A stretch of DNA of 64,000 nucleotides from Cunninghamia lanceolata (taxonomy: Eukaryota; Streptophyta; Pinopsida; Cupressales; Cupressaceae), in NCBI GenBank assembly GCA_027924645.1, contig BSBN01000860.1, positions 5,146,001 to 5,210,000 of the forward strand, in the 5' to 3' direction. Each line of letters opens with the position of its first letter. Position 1 is the first letter of the stretch. Below are positions 48,268 through 58,802 of the stretch, piece after piece. Under the pieces are notes generated by a model that was given only the letters and a program-made list of their open reading frames with translations, was not told the origin of the DNA and made no database searches. The position numbers and the translations under genes were made by a program.

Positions 48268-51200
48268 TTAAAATGAGTGATACAGTTCCATTATATAATA
48301 GGAATGTGTACCCTCAACAATTAATACATTATCTTTCAAATTTAATGAATACAGAGAAGCACCCAAAGGTGCTAAGGAAACATTAATTGCACTGGAGGAA
48401 AAAAAAGGAGTGGTTGATCTTGAGAAACACGAGGAGCTGCCTAGGGATCTGCATTGTTGTGGTTGGAAGATAGTAGCCAGGTTGTCATTCTTTAGGTCCA
48501 TATCTATCTTGATATGTACTGTATGTACTCTTAGCCAGCCAAGGTAATGATATGACTTCTGCTATCTTACTATTGTGGCTGACATATTGTGCATCTAGGA
48601 TACTTTTGACATTTTTACCAAATAATTCAAATGTGATGTCCACCACATGCAGCCTTTCAAGTGTCCAACTTAACACATGCAGAGATGGATCTCCCTTATC
48701 GCAACAAGATGGAATTAACTGATTACCATTATTGATGATTTCCTTCTTCCACTTGTTCATGTCCTTTATTGTCCCATCAACTTCTAAAATGTGAGGTAAC
48801 CATTTTGTGTCCAACTTCTCAACTGCTTGCATTTTATCCCTTAGTACTGCATCCAATTTTAATTGATAAGTAGCCACCTCCTTAAATTTTTCCAACATTC
48901 CTACTACCAACTGCAACTTAGGAGGAGCATCTGGATCATATCTAGAACACCTGAGAAAGTCTCTAATTTTTCCAACCCTTGCTAACCGGCCGGTCTTCAT
49001 AGTTGATAGCTTCTGCTTGTCTAATTCATGCTTTTCATGTGCTATCCTTAAAAGAGAGTAAGACCTATAGGTCTCCTCCAACCTAACCAATATCTTGTTG
49101 ATTCTATACATGATTAAATTTTTGGCTACACCTTCCACTTTTTCCTTCTACTTCTCCTTTCAACTTCCTATTTTCCTCTTTCAACTCCTCTATTTCTTGA
49201 AGTAGGGGTTGTGTATCCACTGGTAATGACTGTATTTTGTATAATTGGAGGTGTTTGAGATGGACCAGCTTCCAATTGAGGTTGACTCTCATAAACATTA
49301 AGTTTGGCCATTGCCTCTGTATATTTCCCTAATTATTCATTGTAATCTTTTTGCAGTTTGAGTGTTGTTGCCTCTGCAAAATGTGTTATCTGTACATTCA
49401 AGCTGGTTTCCTAAGGAGCAGGGGTGTCTGACACCTTATTGATGATCACATTACTAGTCAATTCTTCCAAACCTACCTTTGGTTTCTTATCATTTGGGGC
49501 CAATGCCCAGATAGCCAAGGTATCAAATTTAGGGTCAAATATAGCACCCTGCAATGCCCTCCTGGCTTGTTCTTCACTTACATCTGCATCATCCCTAGTA
49601 ATGGTATCCAATGCAATAGCATCTGATAGTGTCCAGTGTGGCAATAGTAGGATTTTTCTTCTCTTCACAAGTGCTCTCCCTTCCTCAAGAGTAATGGCAC
49701 TAATGTCCTTGTTCACTTCACTCAAAACCGTCCTTGTGATAGCATCATACTCTGAAGGGTTTGCACCACTTTTTTCTTCTTCTATCTTTTTCTAAAATTC
49801 TTCACTCCTCATTCTCAACATAAAGGATTTGAATTCTGGAGTGGCAATGAATGCATCATCAGAGATAAACTGATTGCACGCCATCTCCCTCACATCTGTG
49901 GTGTCCACCTCATTGTTGACTGTGGATCTTGTCAACCTATTTTCTGGGGAGGCATATGGTGCTATCCTTGGGGGAGAATACAATTGATGTGAGGGTTGTG
50001 GTTCTTGTTCCTCTATCACCTCCTCCTCCATATTCACAACTTCCATTTCTTCTTCTATTTCAGATTAATTATTTTTGCTCTCTTTGGGGCAGGGGCTTCA
50101 GGGGAGTTAGGGGAACTTTTCCTAATGTACTTACCCCTTGAACTACTTGGTTGATATGTGGGCCTATCTTCTCCAACAGGTGCCTCAAAAATCAATTCAT
50201 CTCCTTTAGCAAAGAACATTTTGATTCTTTCAATGGGGTTTTGAATCTCAATGAAAGCCCCTTGATATGCAGAGTTAGCATTCTTTTTCTTTTTCTCTGC
50301 ATCCATTATCAATTTCCACTTATTTCTCAAGAAAAAACACTTGTTGCATTGATTCACAATTTCTGACAGTATCCTCATCAAGCAGGACATGGTGTGGCTA
50401 TGAATAAAACCTTCAGGATCAAAGAGCCTTATTTTCTCCATACTCATCCTATATCTTTACAACATGAGACCAATTTGGTCCAAGCTACCCTTATCAATTG
50501 TAATAAAATCATGAAGCTTTAGAGATGTTGGGATAAGAGATCCCTTCTTATGCTTTATGAAGTGCTCCTTGTCTGCTTTATTCAGTTGTCAAATGATCTC
50601 CATAAATCCTATTCTTCTGGGCACAAATTTTGGTAAAGAATAGGGTGGAGCCTCACACCCATAGACTCTAATACAAGTTGTATTTTCATGTAAAAACTAA
50701 TCTCCCCAATTGTGATTGATCTTCTGATGGGGGGTTCTCTCCATTGGTCTCAGAAAATCCTTAATCTCCTTTGGTATCCTTTAAGCTGCTGGCTCCAGGA
50801 ATACCAATACTTTCCTCACAAAATGCTCCTCAAAAGTGACATAGCTAGCATTTTTGAAATGCATGTCTAGCATGCAGGTCCACATCTAAACTAGCATGGC
50901 ATTGCCTTCTCCATCAGTCATTCTCAAATTTAATTCTTTGCCCTAATGTCCAGACAAAGAAAATAGGATCATGTGGCACATTAACGAATACCAAGTGAAT
51001 TTTACACGGGGACCTAGAGTGTACATATTGTTCTTAATGGCCATCCTATGTTCATGCATCTGTTTTAACAAGTAACCTGCATAATCATATGGCTTCTTGG
51101 CTCCATAATCTTGGATATATGATGCCATCATCATTAGAGACATCAGCATTCTATCTGATGCATCTCTTCCGAGCACATGACACAAGCTATGATAGGTTTT

Positions 51201-51640
51201 AACAAAATATTCCATGAACATGCTGCATCGGAGAGGCAGTTCCTCTTCTGAGTCAGGGATTTTGATCAAAGCTCCATCAACCCCCTTTAATCTATGCTTG
51301 GCCAATTTATGAGACTTGTATGCATACCTAGGAGTTTTGTATTTTTCCCTGAAGGCATTCAAGTCTATAGGTATATCGACAGTAGCATCAAGATTGAAGA
51401 TAGTGGCAATATAGGCCTTAGTGAATCTAATGATAACATTGTCATTTCCAAACAAGATAGACATGATCTTAGGGTCATACCTAGTTGCTACAGCTCTCAT
51501 CAAGTCTGTGTTTATGAAGACATCAGGACATTAATTTAGCTAAGTTAAGGGCCCAGGCATGGCAGATTGGGGCTATGTAATCACTTCGATTGTGCCAATG
51601 TTCAAACAGACTCCAAGCAAACATAGGGATCCTAGCATCT
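48268..51640 (-). pseudogene. ORF2-type retroelement protein, decayed copy E
   Basis: Consecutive minus frames form one broken gene. It starts after an acceptor-like GATGCTAG then GGATCC (as in copy D) near 51630 with MFAWSLFEHWHNRSDY. It runs through 51503-50943 (TRYDPKIMSILFGNDN, YDYAGYLLKQMHEH, KFTWYSLMCHMILFSLSG), 50447-50055 and 50046-49411, to the helical C-terminal part at 49298-49104 and 49138-48485. The block YDYAGYLLKQM...KFTWYSLMCHMILFSLSG parallels YDLCELLLSQLMENIQ...FKYGTLIVCLFFYFMNELPG of the intact ORF2. The middle is acidic/basic and disordered (KYIRKSSPNSPEAPAPKRAK). Numerous stops; no pol motifs. Its LTRs were not found. Confidence 0.55.
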
Positions 51641-52950
51641 CAACAATCTACACAAAGATCATATATTTTATCATTTCTGCCAACCTCTCCTAAATTTATC
51701 AGAGTTCTCTTAGATGATCTGGGACACTAAATCATGATGTCTTCATCCAAGCTACGTTTTTAGGTCGAAGCTTGACCTAACTGACTCATTTTGTAGTTTA
51801 TGCAGGCAACCTAGGGTTTATGCAATTAATGGCTGCCCTAAATGTCTCAGAAAATTCTTACATATAGAAAATTAAGTGCAGGGAGAGACAATGACTTACT
51901 AGTTTTTGATGTCGCAGAGGTACAAAATTGTTTCCACTTGCTCGTTTTGATGATTCTCTAGCTCTGAATGCGATTGCTCCTTGAAGAGTGATGGGAAATA
52001 CCTTGAATTATGTTGTTATAACATTAAATTCCTGTACCATTCTACATATTAATGGAGGTCGCAGAAACCATAACTCTACTCGTGCCATAGTCACTCGAAG
52101 ATTTTCTTTGTTTGCATTTTTTGAATTAGGACCGTTGATGATTTGTCACCTTTCTGAAATCCACGACCTTGATTCATTGACTAGATTTGACAATCTTAGT
52201 CATCTTGGTTGACAAGTCACCGCCCAATGAGAAAAGCCAAATCATCTATACTTTCCTCGCACATCAAATCATCTTTAGCACGAACTGGATGCGTGTCACC
52301 TTTTCACGGTGTCGTAGTCAAAGAGGGCCCACCATACATCTACCACGCGATGGTGTGACATAGCACCCATAAGCCTTTATTATACTTTCTTTTTAATCAG
52401 TGGATGCCACGTGTCATCATCTCACCATCTTGTGGTAAATATTCCCTTTGAAAAAATTCCCCTGCATTGATGCACAACCATTGGATCTTAAGTTTGCTCT
52501 GTGGACCATTAACATTTTGACATGTGGCGACAAACAGTTGGCTGAGGCGAACACTTCATAAGAAAAGGTTACATGGAAAGGTGGTGGCCTGTCACAGCCA
52601 GGTACTAACGTCATCCCGACATGCTTCGCGACAGTGTGATTTTCATTTTATAAGACTTTAAAACCTATCGGTGACAACATGTAACGACTAGGTTAAGGGG
52701 TCGGTCAACCCACGGGCACCAAGACTTATGGTTGTGACTTAAAAGATTGACAACCGACGATAATGGTCAACACAAGAATATAAGAATAAAGTGCATGACC
52801 TAAAGGAAAGGGGCAAAGGGCTTTCGAAATCGGACAGTTAGAATTTTTTTTAAACCTAAAACCCTAACCCAAGGGGGGAGCCGCCAAGGCCATGGTAAGA
52901 TTTAGATGTCTACATTTCTAACTGTGCATTAATTTTTGGGTCGATGAATA
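51641..52950. other. Gene-free sequence between copy E and old gag debris
   Basis: Mixed composition, locally more GC-rich around 52200-52700. No frame with recognisable content; it may include leader sequence of copy E. Confidence 0.35.
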
Positions 52951-53560
52951 ATGATCACAATTTATCTTTGGTAATTTTTTCCTTCACCATATCATGAGAC
53001 AATTTTGAGGAAGAAAATTGATGACAAATTTCTCTATGGGTTGCCCATATATTTATTTTCCTTCACTAAGATAGATTGAAGGAATAGGAGAGCATCAAAC
53101 AAGGATCAAATGAGTGCAATCATGATTATATTATTGGATTTCAAACTTTGTCAACAAAGATACACTATCAAATTCCTATTGATGAATTGCAAAGAATATT
53201 TGTTAAGGGCTTATTACCTACTATCCAAGCCGAGACAATGTACCTAAACAAATATTATTCTTCCATGGATTTGTGTGAAAATTAAGAAACATTGAATTGA
53301 AATTTCTTAAGTCTAATGCACTTAAATATGGATCTCATCCTTCAAAATTTCAATAGGAAAATTTAGTTTTCATAAGGGTGAAAATAAGCAAGAAAATCAA
53401 CAAAATGCTCACCATGTTGCAGTTAATTTACAGTCAACTTCAGATATTATTTAATCTAATTCCCAAGGTGAACTGAGGGACAATCCTCTATTATATATTA
53501 ATGTAATAAGATCATAGAATACATAAAGGAAAATAGATATGTAAACCAAAACACATTCAA
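52951..53560 (+). pseudogene. Very decayed gag-like relic
   Basis: Plus-strand fragments such as YTIKFPIDELQRIFVKGLLPTIQAETMYLNKYYSSMDLCE recall the gypsy gag helix region, but frames are short and broken. Low certainty. Sequence to 53869 shows nothing else. Confidence 0.3.
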
Positions 53561-53869
53561 ATATAGAAGGGTTCTAACATATATGTCACTTCTATTCAAA
53601 ATGAACGAAGGAAATATGCAAAGAGGTAAGATGAACAAATGTACTCAAGCTTGTATGGTGCCAACTAGATCATTGTGGCATGTGGCGTACATGGACATCA
53701 CCATGTGTCAGACGCATTCAGTGCCAATTATATGATCATGTTTTGCAGTACAAATGTCATTAGGTGGCACACATGTATGGAAGCATAACATGTGGTTGTT
53801 GATGTTCCATGTGTCTAACTAGCAACCAACATGTGTAGCAATGTGTATAGACACACTAACTAGATCCTT

Positions 53870-56030
53870 GAAGATCCGTAAACCTTGAATAATGCCCCTA
53901 AACCCTAACCCCTAATCCCTAAACCATAAATCCTAAATAATGCCTTTAAGCCCTAATCCCTAACCCATAAACCCTAAACCTGAGAAACCCTAAACCCCTA
54001 CATCCTAAACCACAAACCCATAAACCCTAAACACTAAACCCAAGCAACCCTAAACCTCTATCTCCTTATCTCTATCATTCCTCTACCTCTCAATATCTCT
54101 CCCTGTGTCTTTGGCCATGTCCCTCACTCTCTATATCTCCCTATTGGTCCTCTCTCTCTAAACATTAAACCCTAAACCTCTAAACCTTAACCCCTAAACC
54201 ATAAACCCTAAACCCTAAATAATGCCCCTAAACCCCTATCTCCCTATCTCTCCCTTATCTCCCTATCTCTATAATCCCTCTACCTCTCAATCCTTCTCCC
54301 TATTTCTCTGGACATCTCGCTCACTCTCTATCTCCCTATCTCTCCCCTCTGTCTACTCTATCTTTCCCGATCTGTCTCCTCTCTCTCTCTCTAGCTATCT
54401 TTGAACCTAAGCAACCCTAAACCCTAAACCCCAAACCCCTAAACTCTAAATCTAATCAACTCTAAACCTCTATCTCCATATCTCTCCCCTATCACCCTAT
54501 CTCTATCATCCCTCTACCTCTTAATCTCTCTCCCTATGTCCCTGGCCATGTGCTAAACACTAAACTCTAAACCCTAAACTTGAGCAATGCTAAACTCATA
54601 AATGCTAAAAATGCCCCTAAACCGTGACCCCTAACCCAAAGCAACTCTCTCTCTCTAGATCCCACCAATTTTTCCCTATTTTACTATTTTCCACCTCTCC
54701 TCTCATCATTCTTCCCATCCAATGAACTTTAGTTTTATCGTGTTTCCATTTCATCCTACCAATTTATATCCCCATCCCTCTTTTCATGTCCTAGTTTACT
54801 TGTTTCCATTTGCTTAGTTGATGAGAGAGAGAGAGAGACTTCTTTTGACATGCGACCATAAACCCTAAATAATGTCCCTAAACCCTAAACTCGAGCAACC
54901 CTAAACCTCTAAACCTTAAATAATGCCCCTAAACCCTAACCCCTAACCCCTAAAACATATATAAACCCAAAATAATACCCCTAAGCCCTAACCCGTAACC
55001 CATAAACCCTAAACCTGAGAAACCCTAAACCCCTAAATCCTAAACCCCAAACCCCTAAACCCCAAACCCCTAAACCCTAAACACTAAACCCAAGCAACCC
55101 TAAACCTCTATCTCCCTATCTCCCAGCTATTTTTATCATTCCTCAACCTCTCAATCTCTCTCCCTATGTCTCTGGCTATGTCCCTCAATCTCCATATCCC
55201 TATCTCTTCTAGCTATGTCTCTGGCCATGTACCTCACTCTCTATATCTCCCTATTGGTCCTCTCTCTAAACACTAAACCCTAAACCTCTAAACTCTAAAT
55301 AATGCTCCTAAACCTTAACCCCTAAAGCCTAAACCCGACAAACCCTAAACCCCTATCTCCCTATCTTTATCATCCCTCTACCTCTCAATCCTTCTCCCTA
55401 TCTCTCTAGATATCTCGCTCACTTGACTCTATCTCCCTATCTCTCCCCTCTGTCTGCTATATCTCTCCCTATCTGTCTCCTCTCTCTAGCTATCTCCAAA
55501 CCTGAGCAAACCTAAACCCCAACCCCTAAACCCTAAATCCAAGCAACTCTAAAACTCTATCTCCCTATCTCTCCCCTATCTCCCTAGCTCTATCATCCCT
55601 CTACTTCTCAATCTCTCTCCCTATGTCCCTAGCCATGTTCCTCACTCTCTGTCTCCCTATCTCTCTCCACAGTCTCCTCTATCTCTCTCTATAAACCTTA
55701 AACCCTAAACCTCTAAACCTAAACCCCTAAACCCAAGAAACCCTAAACCCCAAACCCAAGTAACCCTAAACCTCTATCTCCCTATCTCTCCCCTTTCTCC
55801 CTATCGCCTTTGTCCCTCTACCTCTCAATCTCTCTCCCTATGTCTCTGGCCATGTCCCTCACTCTCTATCTCCCTATCTCTCCCCTTAGTCTCCTCTATA
55901 TCTCCCTTTTGGTCCTCTATCTCTCTCTAAACCCTAAACCCTAAACCCTAAACCTCTAAACTTTAACCCCTAACCCCAAAACCATAAACCCTAAACCCTA
56001 AATAATACTTCTAAACCCAAGTAACCATAA
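53870..56030. repeat. Interstitial telomere-like satellite with higher-order structure
   Basis: Blocks of CCCTAAA/CCCTAAAC variants alternate with CT-rich blocks of the type 'tctccctatctctcccctatct' and a marker 'cctctacctctcaatctctctccctatg'. The marker recurs near 54080, 54275, 54510, 55140, 55373, 55595 and 55812, giving units of about 195-235 bp. Units at 54080/54275/54510 match those at 55140/55373/55595 individually ('ctcaatccttctccc' in the middle one, 'tctccctattggtcc' after the first), a higher-order period of about 1.06-1.10 kb. This is not a chromosome end, since element DNA continues on both sides. Confidence 0.88.
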
Positions 56031-56034
56031 ATTA

Positions 56035-56118
56035 GGTGCTAAATAAGATGCTAAATAAGGCACTAAATAAGGCACTAAATCAAGTGCTAAATTAGGTGCT
56101 AAATGTGGCACTAATTGG
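56035..56118. repeat. 12-bp subterminal repeat array (GGCACTAAATAA type)
   Basis: Seven adjacent 12-bp units: GGTGCTAAATAA, GATGCTAAATAA, GGCACTAAATAA, GGCACTAAATCA, AGTGCTAAATTA, GGTGCTAAATGT, GGCACTAATTGG. Looser 'tagtgcc' words follow to 56200. The position just inside a CACTA end fits a transposase-binding subterminal region. Confidence 0.8.
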
Positions 56119-56246
56119 TGCCTGATTTAGTGCCTACTTGTTTTGATTGGTGCCAAAAATGCCAAAAATAGTGCCATCCTGATAAATAGTGCCTTTTTCA
56201 AAAAAATGGAGAAAAATACATTAAAACAGTGGGTGGAAGCAAAAAA

Positions 56247-56276
56247 GGGAGCTAATCACAGGGATTTGTTGTAGTG
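56247..56276 (-). repeat. CACTA-type terminal inverted repeat, right
   Basis: The reverse complement begins CACTACAACAAATCCC and continues through ATTAGC. It is the inverted partner of 980-1007. A single TTTTGCTTCC word, the unit of the left array, lies just inside at about 56235-56245 in inverted orientation. Confidence 0.6.
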
Positions 56277-56609
56277 ACTTGGTTTGTTTGAGTGTATGCT
56301 TCCAGTACTTGTCAGGAGCTAAAAACTTGGATATAGGATCATCAAAGAACTACAAACAACATACTAGAACCACATTATCTTATCTTCAAGTGCAGACCAC
56401 TACCATCCATTATATTGCTACTCTGTCATTGTCTCCTGTATACTACCAACACTTAGTCAAAAATGACTTTCAGTCTTTTTCACCAGACCAAAGAATTTGT
56501 CTCAACCTTATTCCTTTCCTTGTTTGCCATCTTCAAACATCACGCATAAGCATTCACCATCATACCAACAGTGTCTTTCTCTCTTAGGATGTTTGCCAAG
56601 TTGCCAATA
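56277..56609 (-). repeat. LTR fragment of R1, right part
   Basis: Runs from the CACTA end to TTGCCAATA, matching the LTR edge TTGCCAACA of element C with CA mutated to TA. It is followed by the same polypurine tract. With 1-979 it would make an LTR of at least 1.3 kb, similar to elements A and C. Confidence 0.55.
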
Positions 56610-56622
56610 ATCTCCCCCTTTG
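56610..56622 (-). promoter_or_regulatory. Polypurine tract of element R1
   Basis: The minus strand reads CCAAAGGGGGAGA next to the 3' LTR edge, as in elements A and C. Confidence 0.75.
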
Positions 56623-56841
56623 GCATTGATGGCAACATTTGATGTGAAAAACTATTGCAACTCCCCCTTTCTCTTTACACATTGCTCCCCCTATCTTCAT
56701 GCTTCTCTTTTTCAAAAATGTTTTGTTTTTCACATGTTTGACATCAATGGCAAAGGTGTATGATACAAAGATATATACACGTTGCCAAATTTTCAAAAAC
56801 TATTTTTCTACTTTTGGCATAAGTGAAATCATAAATATTTA

Positions 56842-58802
56842 TTATTGTCCTGGGAGAACATCTTTATAGAATAGTTTTAGTTGCACCATTTCTTCATCCC
56901 AACTGGTCTTAGCATCACTCAAAACTAATATGTGCCCATTAATCTGGGACACCAAATCTTCTGCTTTCTTCACTGTATCAGGTGCTTCAATGACTTGCCT
57001 TGTCTTGTCTGCTACTGCTATTAAATTAGTTAGGGATGCAATTTTGAAACTTGCTACATCCCGGAGATAACTCATTCTATGCTTTATGATATCCCTCCAG
57101 GTTTGCAACTTATGTATATTAGAATGAATAGTTTCTACGTGTGCCCTCTAATTTGCAATAGCATATTTTGTCGAGTCATAAGTTCTAGATATCTTCATTA
57201 TTTGAGCTTCCCATCTATCTATTTTATCTTTTATGTCCTTAATCTTGTCCGGCCATGTAAGACAAAATTGATATAGTTCACTGGCTTCTTTAATGGCCAA
57301 CTGTGCATACTCTACACTTTTATCTAACAAAATTTTGTCATAAGAAGCTTTATCTTTTAGCTCAACTAATCTCTTATTGTCTATTTCAGCTCTTACATTC
57401 TTATCAATAGCTTGAACAAAGGATTCAAAATGGGAATTCATAGACTCCATGAGATTTTTCATTTGTGTTGCGGGAGTGAGTGCTCTATCTCTCTGAACTC
57501 CGGGCATGATCTTTTCATAAATGTTTATTGTTTCACCAAGTAGCTCACTATCTTCCATATGAGACTTTATTATTTCTTCCTGGATAGTTGCTTGGAACAT
57601 TGTACCCAACTTCAATTTCTACAGGAGAGACATGGTTGCCAAATCTATTTGACCTTGCAGTAGTTCAGATGTGTCTAGAATTTGTGCTTCCTTTTGTTTT
57701 AACAAAAATTCCTTAATGAGTTAGCAGTGTCTCTTTTTATTTCTTCTTGAGACATTTCAGTATCTTGACTCTCCGGAGGGGGATCTTGAATGTTTTATTA
57801 TCCATTTCCTTCAGGTTCCAGAACAGGATTATCCACTACTTGTTCATTTATTTCCTCTCTTTTCTCTTCTTGTCTCTCAGGAATATTATGTTCTGGAGCT
57901 GTCCTTGCTTTTTCAGAGCCCTTCTCTTTCTTAGAATCTTTCATTTCTTCATCTTTTCCTGAACTCTCTAGAGGAGTGATTGTGCCTTGGTCCATGCTCT
58001 GCTCAACATTCACTTCCGGAGTAGCATTAGAAGTGTTAACATTGTTATCTTTCTCTTCCCCATCAGTGTCTACAACAATTGTGATTTGCAATTCATGCAA
58101 CATGCTCAGGGTTATCTCCTTTGTTTCTTTTAATAGTGTTTTAGTGTCACTGGCTATATGTGTATTAACTCTTCTCTTTGTTCTAAATTTATCATTGAGT
58201 ATCTTTGTGACTTTGGCTCTTTCTTCACTTGTTATGCCTGGGCAAAGGCTCAACAGAACTTGTTTGGCCATAGCCACTTCCTTCCTTGCTGACATGATGT
58301 TGGCTAGGCTATCTGATAATTGATCTAAGATTTCAATTAAGCTTTGCTAAACATTTCCAAATATTTGACAACTGTTGTTTCAATAATTATCTTGTCTTCA
58401 TTAGATCTTTCATCATACATTTCAGCTATGGGTTTCAAATTTCCATGCTGAGCAAATGCATTGACCAAGGTTTCCAGAGATAGCGTTGCTTCACTTTTAG
58501 TCTTCTCATCTTAGTTCTTCTTCCTGGTCTTTCCTGAGGGCTTCTCCTTCTTACCAGAAGTGGTTTCCTCTATTCTTACTAGAAGTGGTTTCCTCTATTC
58601 TTGCCCATTTTGTTTCAATCCCCTCATTTGTCTCTATTTCCTCTTCTTCTTCTCCTTTACTCAGGCTTACATATACTCTTTTTGTTGCCTTTGTTTTCTT
58701 TCTTGTCTTCTTCTTTGCAGTTTTCTCCACCAATACTTGTTTTTCAGGTTTTGTCTTTTCTTTCTCACCCCTTTTCTCAAGTGTCTCTTTCTCAACACTT
58801 GT
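56842..58802 (-). pseudogene. ORF2 of element R1, middle and C-terminal part
   Basis: Minus frames 58733-58551, 58295-57798, 57615-57148 and 57108-56842 line up with about residues 440-1044 of the intact ORF2 of element C. Parallels: KTKATKRVYVSLSKGEEEEE with KTKATRAYGSQKDEEETE, and SHMEDSELLGETINIYEKIMPGVQ with SHMEDCELIEAASGVLVKIMPSIQ. Others are LYQFCLTWPDKIKDIKDKI with IYKFCISWSKATAAFDKKI, and GHILVLSDAKTSWDEEMVQL with GHISILDRMKQSWATEMIQL. Internal stops and frameshifts make it a pseudogene. At 58802 it is cut by element G and resumes at 63888. Confidence 0.82.

Larger units (their letters stand above)
980..56276 (+). mobile_element. Putative giant composite CACTA (En/Spm) transposon
   Basis: Seen: the outer ends are inverted copies of CACTACAACAAA (starting at 980; reverse complement ending at 56276). 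Going inward, both ends reach an ATTAGC word and a TTTTGCTTCC word in the same orientation. A plus-strand CACTA transposase lies between them at 33742-45630. The flanking sequences on both sides look like halves of one LTR. Against: the 3-bp flanks are AGT and ACT, so the expected duplication has one mismatch, and 55 kb is extreme. Much of the length is later insertions (elements A, B and C and a solo LTR). The two ends could instead belong to different elements of one family. Confidence 0.42.

Noticed and set aside
53870..56030. True chromosome end
   Set aside because: Repeats are degenerate, mixed with CT-rich blocks and flanked on both sides by transposon sequence.
56035..56118. Regular short repeats considered as a CRISPR-like array
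   Set aside because: Units are 12 bp with no unique spacers, next to a CACTA end in plant DNA.
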